Shown in pieces: positions 32,804 through 41,286 of a stretch of DNA of 64,000 nucleotides. How positions within the stretch are numbered: position 1 is the stretch's first letter; every line of letters begins with the position of its first letter. This DNA comes from Polaromonas sp. (lineage in GTDB: Bacteria > Pseudomonadota > Gammaproteobacteria > Burkholderiales > Burkholderiaceae_C). A program made the translations under genes and the position numbers. The stretch lies in NCBI RefSeq assembly GCF_029945685.1, contig NZ_JAQSDA010000027.1, positions 372,001 through 436,000 of the forward strand. Direction: 5' to 3'. The notes under the pieces are model-generated. The model saw only the letters and a list, made by a program, of their open reading frames with translations. It was not told the DNA's origin and made no database searches.

Positions 32804-34413
32804 CCATGAATCAGCAAAAACCTATCACCCTGCTGATCTGCGCCCTCGGTGGTGAAGGCGGCGGCGTGTTGACCGAATGGCTGGTCGACATTGCACTGGC
32901 CAGCGGTTACGCGGCGCAGAGTACCTCGATTCCCGGCGTTGCGCAGCGCACCGGCGCGACCACCTATTACCTCGAAGTGTTCCCGGTGCCGCTGGCCGAA
33001 CTGCAGGGCAAACGCCCGGTGTTCAGCCTGAACCCGGTGCCCGGCGCCCTAGACGGCATCGTGTCGTCCGAGCTGCTGGAAACCGCGCGCCAGATCGGCA
33101 ACGGCATGAGCTCGCCGCTGCGCACACTGGTCATCAGCTCCAGCAGCCGCACCCTGACCACCGCCGAACGCATGGAGCCGGGCGACGGCCGCACCGACCC
33201 CGCGCCGCTGCTGGAGGTGGTACGTACGCAAAGCCGCGAGCATCATGTCTTCGACATGGGCGAGATGGCCAGAACCAGTGGCACCGTGGTCAGCGCGGTG
33301 ATGCTGGGCGCCATCGCCGGCAGCGGCCTGCTGCCTTTCGCGCGCCAGGCGTATGAAAGCGTGATCCGGCACGGTGGCAAGGGCGCCGAAGCCAGCCTGC
33401 GTGGCTTCGCCCAGGCCTTTGAACAGGTAGGCACGCAACGGGCGCAGACGGCGCTGGTCACCAGCCTGCTATCAGAAGAGGAGCTGCTTGCGCCCGTCCC
33501 TAAAGGGCTGGAGACCGATTTGTCTGAAAACTTTCCGCCGCAGGTGCATGACATGCTGGCCCTGGGCCACGCACGCATGCTGGACTACCAGGGCCGCGAC
33601 TACGCCGACCTCTATGTCCGCCGCCTGAGCCAGGTGCTCAGCGCCGAGCAGCTGGCCGATCCGGCGGCGGCGCAGGGCTACGCCACCACGCGCGAGATGG
33701 CGCGCTGGCTGGCGCTCTGGATGGCGTTCGACGACATCGTGCGTGTCGCCGACCTGAAAAGCAGCGCCAGCCGCTGGCAGCGCGTGCACGGCGAGGTCAA
33801 GGCGGGCGCCGGTGACCTGCTGCAGGTCTACGACCACTTCAAGCCGGGCGCCGCGGAATTCGCAGCCCTGCTCCCGGCGGGCCTGGCCGCGCGCGTGACG
33901 CGCTGGGATCGCGCACGCGTGGCCAAAGGCAAGGCGCCCTGGGCCCTGCCGCTGAAGGTGGGAACCCATTCGGTCTTCGGCATGCTTTCGCTGCGCCTGC
34001 TGGCCAGCCTGAAGTGGCTGCGTGTGCGCGGCAGCCGTTTCGCCACCGAGCAGGCGCTGATCGAGCAGTGGCTGGCCGGCGTCGTACGCGGCACACAGAC
34101 CCATTGGCAACTGGGGCATGAGATCGCGTTGTGCGGACGCCTGATCAAGGGTTACGGCAGCACCAACGAACGCGGCAAGGACAACCTCATGCATGTGCTG
34201 GAGCACCTCGCCACTGGCTCGCCCTTCGCATCGAACGAGCTGCGCGCTGCGGCCATTACCCAGGCGCGCGAGGCCGCGCTGGCGGACGAAGCCGGCAAGG
34301 CGCTGGACCAGACCCTGGTCAGCCACGGCGCCCCGGCGCGACCGGTGAAAGCACAACCGATCCGATGGATCCAGAATCCCCACCGCAAACCACGTGCCGC
34401 CAAGAGCACCTGA
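32800..34413 (+). CDS. iorB: Indolepyruvate oxidoreductase beta-like subunit with extended C-terminus
   Basis: A 537-residue protein. Residues 1 to about 200 are the gamma/beta domain of 2-oxoacid ferredoxin oxidoreductases (CALGGEGGGVLTEWLVDIA, STSIPGVAQRTGATTYYLE). The remaining 330 residues are an extension found in proteobacterial IorB (all-helical, DUF6537-like). It overlaps iorA by ATGA and forms the functional complex with it. Residues about 223-241 (LLSEEELLAPV) derive from an in-frame family-1 repeat at the boundary of the two parts. Confidence 0.87.
   Translation: MTMNQQKPITLLICALGGEGGGVLTEWLVDIALASGYAAQSTSIPGVAQRTGATTYYLEVFPVPLAELQGKRPVFSLNPVPGALDGIVSSELLETARQIGNGMSSPLRTLVISSSSRTLTTAERMEPGDGRTDPAPLLEVVRTQSREHHVFDMGEMARTSGTVVSAVMLGAIAGSGLLPFARQAYESVIRHGGKGAEASLRGFAQAFEQVGTQRAQTALVTSLLSEEELLAPVPKGLETDLSENFPPQVHDMLALGHARMLDYQGRDYADLYVRRLSQVLSAEQLADPAAAQGYATTREMARWLALWMAFDDIVRVADLKSSASRWQRVHGEVKAGAGDLLQVYDHFKPGAAEFAALLPAGLAARVTRWDRARVAKGKAPWALPLKVGTHSVFGMLSLRLLASLKWLRVRGSRFATEQALIEQWLAGVVRGTQTHWQLGHEIALCGRLIKGYGSTNERGKDNLMHVLEHLATGSPFASNELRAAAITQAREAALADEAGKALDQTLVSHGAPARPVKAQPIRWIQNPHRKPRAAKST
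33467..33521 (+). repeat. Family-1 repeat in frame inside iorB
   Basis: TGCTATCAGAAGAGGAGCTG, CTTGCGCCCGTCCCT, AAAGGGCTGGAGACCGATTT: the best coding-strand match to the consensus in the window. Confidence 0.85.
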
Positions 34414-34444
34414 TTTTTTTACCCACCCCCGAGGAGACAACACC

Positions 34445-35452
34445 ATGGCCCCATTCTTCCAACCCGGCCGCCGCACCCTGCTGGCGCTGGCGCTGATTGC
34501 CGGCAGCCTGTTTTCCGCAGCCCAGGCACAGACCACTTCGTCAGGCTCAGGACAGGCCTGGCCGGCCAAGCCGGTCAAGGTCATCGTCAACTTCCCGCCC
34601 GGCGGCGCGGCCGATCAGCTGGCGCGCGCCATCGGCACGCCACTGGCTGAGGCCCTGGGCCAGCCCGTGGTGGTGGAAAACCGCGGTGGTGCCAACGGCA
34701 ACATCGGCGGTGAAGCCGTGGCCAAGGCGCCTGCCGATGGCTACACCCTGCTCATGAGTTCAGGCGGCATGGTGTCGGTCAACCCGCACCTGTACACCCG
34801 GATGTCCTTCAACCCGGCGAAAGACCTGGTGCCGGTGGCGGCCGCGGCGCGCGTGCTGGTGTTCCTGGAAGTCAAGCCTTCGCTGCCGGTCAACAATGTG
34901 AAGGAGTTCCTGGCCTACCTCAAGGCCAATCCCGGCAAGCTGTCCTTCGGCTCACCGGGCAATGGCAGCTCGCCGCACCTGGCGGCCGAGATGCTGAAGG
35001 CCCAGACCAACACCTTTGCGGTGCATGTGCCCTACCGCGGCGCGGCGCCGGCCATGCAGGACCTGCTGGGCGGCCAGCTCGACTTCATGTTCGACCCGGG
35101 CATCGGCCTGCAGCATGTCAAGGCCGGCAAGCTCAAGCTGCTGGCCGTGGGCAGTGCCAAACGCTCGCCCCTGTTTCCGGACGTACCGACCCTGGACGAA
35201 GCCGGTTTGAAAAACTTCGATGCCGACACCTGGTTCGGCTTTTACGCGCCGACCGGCACCCCGCCGGCCATCGTGAACCGGCTGAACCAGGAGATCAACA
35301 AGATCCTCGCCACGCAGCCGGTGAAAGACCGCATCATGGCGATAGGCGGCATTCCGGCCCCGATGTCGCCGTCCGACTTCAACATGCGCGCGGCGATTGA
35401 CGGCACACGTTTCGGCGCGCTGATCCGGGCGCGCAACATCACAGGAGACTAG
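34445..35452 (+). CDS. Bug/TctC-family periplasmic solute receptor
   Basis: A 335-residue receptor with signal peptide (MAPFFQPGRRTLLALALIAG.. ending AAQAQ). Family features: WPAKPVKVIVNFPPGGAADQLAR, VVENRGGANGNIGGEAVAKAPADGYTLL and VPYRGAAPAMQDLLGGQLDFMF. Bug proteins bind carboxylates or small polar compounds and may feed TctAB-type permeases or signal; no permease is adjacent. It follows iorAB, so an aromatic or oxo acid is conceivable. A short TTCGTCAGGCTCAGGAC repeat-like sequence lies just after the signal region in frame. Confidence 0.9.
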   Translation: MAPFFQPGRRTLLALALIAGSLFSAAQAQTTSSGSGQAWPAKPVKVIVNFPPGGAADQLARAIGTPLAEALGQPVVVENRGGANGNIGGEAVAKAPADGYTLLMSSGGMVSVNPHLYTRMSFNPAKDLVPVAAAARVLVFLEVKPSLPVNNVKEFLAYLKANPGKLSFGSPGNGSSPHLAAEMLKAQTNTFAVHVPYRGAAPAMQDLLGGQLDFMFDPGIGLQHVKAGKLKLLAVGSAKRSPLFPDVPTLDEAGLKNFDADTWFGFYAPTGTPPAIVNRLNQEINKILATQPVKDRIMAIGGIPAPMSPSDFNMRAAIDGTRFGALIRARNITGD

Positions 35453-35544
35453 CCCCCACGCTTGTCGCTTCGCGTACTGCGCTGCCCCCCGAGGAGGCGC
35501 TGCGCCTGCGGGCTGGCAAAGCCAGACCCGCGGCCCCTGCTTGA
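35453..35544 (+). repeat. Family-A interspersed palindromic repeat
   Basis: Begins directly after the tctC stop codon: GCCCCCACGCTTGTCGCTTC, CTGCCCCCCGAGGAGGCGC, GGCAAAGCC, CGCGGCCCCTGCTTG. Nearly the same as the 4342-4433 element in opposite orientation. Confidence 0.82.
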
Positions 35545-35569
35545 ACAAGAAAGCCTTCGGACACCCCAA

Positions 35570-35592
35570 CCGTTCGGGCTGAGCCTGTCGAA
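35570..35592. repeat. Short GC-rich interspersed repeat (TTCGACAGGCTCAG type)
   Basis: CCGTTCGGGCTGAGCCTGTC followed by GAA. This sequence type is widely dispersed in beta- and gammaproteobacterial genomes from memory; a partial copy lies inside the upstream tctC gene at about 34537-34553. Confidence 0.5.
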
Positions 35593-35613
35593 GCCTGACG
35601 ACATAATGACCCC

Positions 35614-36033
35614 ATGAGCAAACAGATCATCCACACCATCCGCGTTGAATTCGGCGATTGCGACCCGGCGCGCATTGTGTGGTTTCCCAATTTTTTTCGC
35701 TGGATAGACGCGGCTTCGCGCAATTATTTTGTGCAGTGCGGTGTGCCCTCCTGGCAGGAGACCGAAAAAACAATCGGCGTGATCGGCACGCCGCTGGTGG
35801 ACACCCATTCGCGTTTCCTGCGCACTGCCACCTATGGCGACACGCTGGACATCCACACCTCCATCCCTGAATGGCGCGAGAAGAGTTTTGTGCAGCGCTA
35901 CCGCATCATGCGCGGGGACGAGGCCATCATGGAATGCGACGAGGTGCGCATCTTCGCCGGACGCCGGGCCAACAACCCGGAAGCCATACGGGCGTTGCCG
36001 ATTCCGCCCGACATTCGCGCGCTGTGCGAGTAG
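35614..36033 (+). CDS. Acyl-CoA thioesterase, 4-hydroxybenzoyl-CoA thioesterase family
   Basis: A 139-residue single hot-dog-fold protein. The catalytic segment IRVEFGDCDPARIVWFPNFFRW with its Asp is that of the 4HBT group I thioesterases; EKSFVQRYRIMRGDEAIMECDEVRIF forms the long strands. It would hydrolyse an aromatic or short acyl-CoA to the free acid in the cytoplasm. The iorAB-tctC neighbours suggest arylacetyl-CoA type substrates, but this is inference only. Confidence 0.88.
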   Translation: MSKQIIHTIRVEFGDCDPARIVWFPNFFRWIDAASRNYFVQCGVPSWQETEKTIGVIGTPLVDTHSRFLRTATYGDTLDIHTSIPEWREKSFVQRYRIMRGDEAIMECDEVRIFAGRRANNPEAIRALPIPPDIRALCE

Positions 36034-36145
36034 GGCCGGACCAGCGACCGGCCAGCTACCCCTGATTTGTCATTGCGGGCAACCCCCTGCCCACTGTCGT
36101 TGACAAGGTTCGGCACCCGGACGTGCCAGGGACAGCAGGACTTGA

Positions 36146-36200
36146 CTCCCCACTCCCGCCCCTAACCCCTCCCTCGCCCCGCTGGGCGATGGAGGGGGAC
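36146..36200. repeat. Family-B REP-like palindrome in 600-bp spacer
   Basis: CCCACTCCCGCCCCTAACCC, CTCCCTCGCCCCGCTGGGCG, ATGGAGGGGGA: an inverted repeat of the same CCCTAACCC/CTCCCTC style as the REPs in xdhA and iorA. Confidence 0.6.
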
Positions 36201-36329
36201 TTCATTTGGCCGCGTGTGCTGCGCTCGCGTGCAAACATGACGGTCCCATGAGGTTCGACAGGACGCGCTGCGCGCATCCTGTCTCCCGCATCCGATCCCG
36301 GTCCTGCATTCGATTCCCCCCCCCCGTCG

Positions 36330-36608
36330 GGCTGGACCGAGGAGCGCAGCCGAAAGCGGATCAGGGCGAGCGATTGTCTGAGCGAAGCGAGTTCGAGCTA
36401 GCCCCCGCTAACGGTGAGTACCGGAGGTTGCCCCGGAGCGAAGCGCAGGGGCCCCAGACCATCGGGTCGCCTTTTCTTTGGTGACTTTCTTTTGGCGACG
36501 CAAAAGAAAGTTACTTGCCGCCGGGCAACCCCCGGCTTGTGGGCAAACCACTGCGCCATAAACAACGTGAGTAGTCAGCAAGAGTGGATCCCGGATCAAG
36601 CCCGGGAT
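36330..36608. repeat. Complex intergenic repeat with long hairpin
   Basis: A non-coding block containing GAGCGAAGCGAGTTCGAGCT, a hairpin at 36481-36514 (GTGACTTTCTTTTG paired with CAAAAGAAAGTTAC, one mismatch, 6-base loop), and GGATCCCGGATCAAGCCCGG at 36583 onward. These resemble dispersed repeats of this bacterial family. No gene is seen between 36034 and 36653. Confidence 0.6.
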
Positions 36609-36643
36609 GACAACCTCTTCTCGCCACAATCCTTATGGAAATT

Positions 36644-36670
36644 GCGCAGCTAGCTACAAAATCAATAGCG
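36644..36670 (-). repeat. Half copy of family-1 repeat at the glycerate kinase stop codon
   Basis: Core GCTATTGATTTTGTAGCTAG followed by CTGCGC on the minus strand. It encodes the last residues (LLIL) and stop codon of the glycerate kinase. The GGGCT half is missing. Confidence 0.6.
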
Positions 36671-38030
36671 CCCGGAAATCGTTGACATTGGTGTGGGTGG
36701 GTCCCGTGATCACCAGATCGCCCAGTGGCTCGAAGTAGCCGTAGGCGTCGTTGCGGTCCAGAAAGCCGTTGATCTTCATGCCCTGTGCGACCGCGCGCCT
36801 CAGGGTGTCAGGCGCCACAAAGGCACCGGCGTTGTCTTCCACACCGTCGATGCCGTCGGTGTCCGCTGCAAGCGCGTAGACGCCCGGCTGACCTTGCAGG
36901 CCCAGCGCCAGGCCCAGGCAGAACTCGCCGGCCCGCCCGCCGCGGCCGGGGCGGGCTTCATTGCTATCGCCACGGCCCTTTGCGTCACCGGGCTGCCGGG
37001 GCCGGACCGTCACCGTGGTTTCACCGCCGCTCAGAATCACGCAGGGCCTGCTGAAGGGCCGGCCCTTCAGCGCCACGACACGCGAGGAATCCGAAGATCG
37101 TGCAACGGTGCGCGCGATGGCTGCGTGTACTTTGCCGACCTCGCGCGACTCCCCTTCCATCTCGTCGCTGAGGATGTAGGCGGCCATCCCCGCCGCACGC
37201 GCCGCTGCGGCTGCCGCTTCCAGCGATTGCTGGGGTGTGGCCATCATGTGGACCTCGTGGCCTTCAAACGCCGGGTCGCCGGGTTTGGGGGTTTCCAGCG
37301 CCCCGCTTTCCAGCCGCGACAACACGTCCGCCGGCAGGTCGATGCCGTAACGCTTCAGGATGGCCAGCGCATCGGCGCAGCTGCTGGCGTCGGGCACGGT
37401 CGGGCCGCTGGCAATGATGGACGGATCGTCCCCCGGCACATCGCTGATGGTCAGCGTGACGACACGCGCCGGCGCACAGGCCGCGGCCAGGCGCCCGCCC
37501 TTGATGCGCGAGAGGTGTTTGCGCACGCAGTTCATCTCGCCGATATTGGCGCCGCTGTTGAGCAAGGCCTTGTTGATGCGCTGCTTGTCTTCCAGGCTCA
37601 AGCCGTCGGCCGGCAACGTGAGCAAGGCCGAGCCGCCGCCGGAGATCAGGCAGAGCACAAGGTCGTCCCGGGTCAGGCCCTGCACCATCGCCAGAATGCG
37701 CTGCGAAGCGGCCAGGCCGGCCGCGTCAGGCACCGGGTGGGCGGCCTCAACAAGCTCGATGCGCTGCGGCAAGCCCTGAGGCCTTGGTGGAACATGGTGG
37801 TAACGCGTGACGACCAGGCCTTCGAGCGGGGCGTCTGCCGGCCACAGCGCTTCAACGGCCTGCGCCATCGAACCGCCGGCCTTGCCGGCGCCGATGACGA
37901 TGGTTCTGCCCCGGGGTGGTGGCGGCAGGCAGGCTGCCGTGTTGTGCAGCGGCAGCGCGCGCTGCACGGCGGCCTGATACAGATGTTCGAGAAAGGCGCG
38001 GGGTTCGGTGGCGGGGTTCGGTGCGGTCAT
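36654..38030 (-). CDS. ttuD: Glycerate 2-kinase, MOFRL type (TtuD-like)
   Basis: A 458-residue glycerate/hydroxypyruvate-type kinase. The start MTAPNPATEP has GGAGAC upstream. Family motifs: IVIGAGKAGGSMAQAVE, LCLISGGGSALL, the NCVRKHLSRIKGGRLA block, and the C-terminal MOFRL domain with LSGGETTVTV, GGRAGEFCLGLAL and ALAADTDGIDG. It phosphorylates glycerate from tartrate or glyoxylate routes. An additional stretch of about 18 residues (PRQPGDAKGRGDSNEAR) interrupts the TVTVR..GRGGR segment and may be a decayed repeat insertion. It is clustered with a Bug receptor, tartrate dehydrogenase and LysR, like ttu operons. Confidence 0.9.
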   Translation of the reverse strand: MTAPNPATEPRAFLEHLYQAAVQRALPLHNTAACLPPPPRGRTIVIGAGKAGGSMAQAVEALWPADAPLEGLVVTRYHHVPPRPQGLPQRIELVEAAHPVPDAAGLAASQRILAMVQGLTRDDLVLCLISGGGSALLTLPADGLSLEDKQRINKALLNSGANIGEMNCVRKHLSRIKGGRLAAACAPARVVTLTISDVPGDDPSIIASGPTVPDASSCADALAILKRYGIDLPADVLSRLESGALETPKPGDPAFEGHEVHMMATPQQSLEAAAAAARAAGMAAYILSDEMEGESREVGKVHAAIARTVARSSDSSRVVALKGRPFSRPCVILSGGETTVTVRPRQPGDAKGRGDSNEARPGRGGRAGEFCLGLALGLQGQPGVYALAADTDGIDGVEDNAGAFVAPDTLRRAVAQGMKINGFLDRNDAYGYFEPLGDLVITGPTHTNVNDFRALLIL

Positions 38031-38116
38031 GCGTTGTCTCCAGCCCGTATTGTGCCGCCGTAACCCGCTGGTCACTCCAGCGGAAGCTCGCGCCGTGGAG
38101 GCGCGGCTGCTGAGGT

Positions 38117-39073
38117 TTACTTCTTGCCCAGACCGAGGCGTTGCGCGCCTTCGGTGTACAGCTTTGTCTTTTCCTTCATGAAGGAATCCATCTGGTCCAC
38201 CCCCACATTGACCAGTTCAAACCCGCTTTTGGCGGCCAGCTCCTTCATCTCCGGATCGGCGTTCAGCGCGGCCCACATGTCCGACAGGCGCTTGCGGGTT
38301 TCGGGCGGCGTCGAGCGGGGAACTCCGATGCCGCGGTAGGCACCGTCCACCCAGTCCACGCCCAGCTCCTTGAAGGTGGGCACGTCGGGCAGGAGCGGAT
38401 GCCGTTTTTCCATGGCGATGGCGAGGGCACGAACCTTGGACTTGTTGTTGATGGCAAAGGCAGAGTAGGTCATCGCCCCGTCAATCTGGTTGCCCACCAC
38501 GGCCAGCGACATGTCACCGGTCCCCTTGTAGGGGATGTAGTTGGTCTTGACTCCGAACGCGGCATTCATGCGCTCGTGCGCCGCGTGATTGGCCGAATTC
38601 AGCCCGGAGCCGCCGAGGTTGAGCTTGCCGGGCGCCGCCTTGGCCGCACTGATGAAGTCGGCAAAACTTCTGATCGGACTTTGTTCAGGCACGGCCAGGA
38701 TGTCCGGTGTGAAGTGAAACCAGAACACGGGCGTGATGTCCTGCGTCTTGTATTGCACCTGCCCTTCCATGGGCTGGAACACGATGTGCGGCAGGTTGAT
38801 GCCGACCACATTGAGGCCGTCACCGGGCAACTGGTTCATCTGGCCCCACATCAGGCCGCCGCCCGCCCCCGCCTTGTACTGGATGATGGCATCGATGGCT
38901 GCGCATTTTTTCTTCAGCACCATCTGCTGGTGACGCGCCGACAGGTCCGACTCGCCACCGGGTGGAAAGGCCTGCCAGTACATCAGGTTCCTGTCGGGAC
39001 AAGACTGCGCCAGCGCCATGGGTGCCACGATCAGGCAGGCGATACCTATCCAGTGTCGGATGTCAACTTTCAT
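38117..39073 (-). CDS. Bug/TctC-family periplasmic receptor, probably for tartrate-type acids
   Basis: A 318-residue receptor. The start MKVDIRHW follows AAAGGAGAC; signal peptide ends near PMALAQS. Bug signatures: MYWQAFPPGGESDLSAR, QYKAGAGGGLMWGQM, IPYKGTGDMSLAVVGNQIDGAM and PLLPDVPTFKELG. A central Cys-containing start of the mature chain (SCPDRN) is unusual. It lies between glycerate kinase and tartrate dehydrogenase genes on the same strand, so a tartrate or hydroxy-dicarboxylate ligand is likely, though uptake partners are absent here. Confidence 0.87.
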   Translation of the reverse strand: MKVDIRHWIGIACLIVAPMALAQSCPDRNLMYWQAFPPGGESDLSARHQQMVLKKKCAAIDAIIQYKAGAGGGLMWGQMNQLPGDGLNVVGINLPHIVFQPMEGQVQYKTQDITPVFWFHFTPDILAVPEQSPIRSFADFISAAKAAPGKLNLGGSGLNSANHAAHERMNAAFGVKTNYIPYKGTGDMSLAVVGNQIDGAMTYSAFAINNKSKVRALAIAMEKRHPLLPDVPTFKELGVDWVDGAYRGIGVPRSTPPETRKRLSDMWAALNADPEMKELAAKSGFELVNVGVDQMDSFMKEKTKLYTEGAQRLGLGKK

Positions 39074-39137
39074 GCTGCTGTCTCCTTTTTGATATTGATG
39101 CAAATGCCACGGAAAAAAGGGTCAAGGAAAAAAAGGG

Positions 39138-40229
39138 TCAGGCCGCGTGCGCCTGCTGCGCGCCGCCCTGGGCCAGCAGCGCACACACAGCGGCGGTGAC
39201 CTGCGCGGTGGTGGCCTTGCCGCCCAGGTCGCGTGTGTGCAGGGCCGGGTTGGCGGTGACGGCCTCGATGGCCTGCATCAGTTGCTGCGCCGCCGTGTTT
39301 TCACCAAGGTGCTCGAGCAGCATGACGCAGCTCCAGAACGTGCCGACCGGATTGGCCAGGCCCTTGCCCATGATGTCGAAGGCCGAACCGTGGATGGGCT
39401 CGAACATCGACGGGTAGCGGCGCTCGGGGTCGATGTTGCCGGTGGGCGCAATGCCCAGGCTGCCGGCCAGCGCCGCCGCCAGGTCGCTCAGGATGTCGGC
39501 ATGCAGGTTGGTCGCCACGATGGTGCCCAGCGAGGCCGGGCGATTGACCATGCGTGCGGTGCAGGCGTCCACCAGTTCCTTGTCCCAGGTCACGTCCGGG
39601 AACTCCTTGCTGATCTGCAGCGCGATCTCGTCCCACATGACCATGGCGTGGCGCTGGGCGTTGGATTTGGTGACCACGGTCAGCAGCTTGCGCGGGCGCG
39701 ACTGCGCGAGCCTGAAGGCGTAACGCATGATGCGTTCGACGCCGGCGCGCGTCATCATGGACACATCGGTGGCTACCTCGATCGGGTGGCCCTGGTGGGC
39801 ACGGCCGCCGACGCCGGAATATTCGCCCTCGGAGTTCTCGCGCACGATGACCCAGTCGAGCTGCGCCGGCGTGCAGCGCTTGAGCGGTGCATCAATGCCG
39901 GGCAGGATGCGTGTGGGCCGCACATTGGCGTACTGATCGAAGCCCTGGCAGATCTTCAGGCGCAGGCCCCAGAGCGTGATGTGGTCGGGAATGTGCGGGT
40001 CCCCCGCAGAGCCGAACAGGATGGCGTCCTGGTCGCGCAGGGCGTCCAGGCCGTCGTCGGGCATCATCACGCCGTGCGCGCGGAACCAGTCGCCGCCCCA
40101 GCCGAAGGAGGTGAAGGCAAAGCCGAAATTCTGCGTGGCGGCCAGCGCCTGCAGCACCTGCTGACCGGCCGGGACCACTTCCTTGCCAATACCGTCGCCG
40201 GGGATGCAGGCAATCTTGTAAACCTTCAT
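39138..40229 (-). CDS. ttuC: Tartrate dehydrogenase/decarboxylase (isocitrate/isopropylmalate dehydrogenase family)
   Basis: A 363-residue NAD-dependent beta-decarboxylating dehydrogenase. Typical blocks: IACIPGDGIGKEVV, ILFGSAGDPHIPDHITLWGLRL, NVRPTRILPGI, VIVRENSEGEYSGVGGR, and the metal/NAD region NLHADILSDLAAALAGSLG..FEPIHGSAFDIMGKG. This combination matches TtuC/D-malate dehydrogenase rather than LeuB. It oxidises tartrate (or D-malate); products lead to glycerate or pyruvate. It is divergent from a LysR gene across an AT-rich spacer. A tandem GGAAAAAAGGGTCA duplication lies just after the stop. Confidence 0.92.
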   Translation of the reverse strand: MKVYKIACIPGDGIGKEVVPAGQQVLQALAATQNFGFAFTSFGWGGDWFRAHGVMMPDDGLDALRDQDAILFGSAGDPHIPDHITLWGLRLKICQGFDQYANVRPTRILPGIDAPLKRCTPAQLDWVIVRENSEGEYSGVGGRAHQGHPIEVATDVSMMTRAGVERIMRYAFRLAQSRPRKLLTVVTKSNAQRHAMVMWDEIALQISKEFPDVTWDKELVDACTARMVNRPASLGTIVATNLHADILSDLAAALAGSLGIAPTGNIDPERRYPSMFEPIHGSAFDIMGKGLANPVGTFWSCVMLLEHLGENTAAQQLMQAIEAVTANPALHTRDLGGKATTAQVTAAVCALLAQGGAQQAHAA

Positions 40230-40302
40230 GACATGTCCTTGAAATGTTTGAGCATCAAGGGCGGACTCTAGCGCTTGCCTGATTCAACAGAACGCCTTAG
40301 AG

Positions 40303-40331
40303 TTATTACATTGTTTACTTTAAGTTAATAA
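40303..40331. promoter_or_regulatory. AT-rich imperfect palindrome between ttuC and lysR
   Basis: TTATTAC at the left and GTTAATAA at the right enclose an AT-rich 14-base centre, in an otherwise GC-rich divergent spacer. Position and symmetry suit a LysR-type operator and promoter overlap; it ends on the first base of the lysR start codon. Confidence 0.4.
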
Positions 40332-41266
40332 TGAGCACACCGGCCTCCGCCCCTTCAGAGATGGCGTTTTTCAGCCTGCTGGCGCGTTGCGGCAGCTTCT
40401 CGGCCACGGCGCGCGAGCTCGACGTGACCACGCCGGCGGTCAGCAAACGCCTGGCGCTCATGGAAGCGCGGCTGGGCGTGTTGCTGCTGAACCGGACCAC
40501 GCGCCGCATCAGCCCCACGCCCGAAGGCGAGATCTACCTCAGCCACGCGCGGCGCATCCTGGCCGAGATCGACGACATGGAGCAACTGGTGTCGAGCGCG
40601 GTGGCGGCGCCCAAGGGCCTGCTGCGCGTCAACGCCACCCCGGGGTTTGGGCGCAGCCACATCGCACCGCTGATCTCCGGCTTCGTGAAGCAGCACCCGG
40701 ACATGCAGGTCCAGTTGCAGCTCACCGTCAACCCGCCGCCCGCCAGCGAAGACGCCTTTGACGTGTGTGTGCGTTTCGGCGAACCGCCCGAGGCGCGGGT
40801 GATCACGCGCAAGCTGGCCCCGAACCGGCGCCTGCTGTGTGCGGCCCCCGCCTACCTGGCCAGACACGGCACGCCCAGGGTGCCGCACGAGCTGACGCAG
40901 CACAACTGCATCGGCATCCGCCAGGGCGACGAGGCCTACGGCATCTGGCGCCTGGTGTCGGGCAAACGCACGGAAACCGTGAAGGTGCGCGGCAACCTGA
41001 GCACCAGCGACGGCGAAATTGCCGTCAATTGGGCGCTGGCCGGCCATGGCATCGTGATGCGCGCCGAATGGGACATCGCGCGCTACCTGCGCAGTGGCCG
41101 GCTGCGCCAGGTGCTGGAGAATCACCAGACCCCGCCGGCCGACATTCATGCGGTCTGGCCGCAGCGGCATCAGGTGTCGGCACGTGTGCGCGCCTTTGTG
41201 GACTACCTGGCCGGCCACTTCGAGAAATCGTCCACGCTGGCTGCGGGCCTGGTCACCCGCTGGTAA
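40331..41266 (+). CDS. LysR-family regulator of the tartrate cluster (TtuA-like)
   Basis: A 311-residue LTTR. HTH at about residues 10-66 (SFSATARELDVTTPAVSKRLALMEARLGVLLLNRTTRR), effector domain with GRSHIAPLISGF and the ARVITRKLAPNRRLLCAAPAYL block typical of the CrgA/DsdC-like branch. Divergent from ttuC, matching the ttuA-ttuBCDE arrangement known for tartrate utilisation, so it probably activates ttuC-receptor-ttuD. Its 3' end faces puuD tail to tail with a 20-base gap. Confidence 0.9.
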   Translation: MSTPASAPSEMAFFSLLARCGSFSATARELDVTTPAVSKRLALMEARLGVLLLNRTTRRISPTPEGEIYLSHARRILAEIDDMEQLVSSAVAAPKGLLRVNATPGFGRSHIAPLISGFVKQHPDMQVQLQLTVNPPPASEDAFDVCVRFGEPPEARVITRKLAPNRRLLCAAPAYLARHGTPRVPHELTQHNCIGIRQGDEAYGIWRLVSGKRTETVKVRGNLSTSDGEIAVNWALAGHGIVMRAEWDIARYLRSGRLRQVLENHQTPPADIHAVWPQRHQVSARVRAFVDYLAGHFEKSSTLAAGLVTRW

Positions 41267-41286
41267 AAGACGTTTTCAGGGCGATC

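Noticed and set aside
36959..37010. Possible decayed family-1 copy in the glycerate kinase gene
   Set aside because: TTGCTATC and GGGCTG..GGCCGG fit, but the central block is too diverged to list as a feature; the extra protein segment there is noted under the gene.
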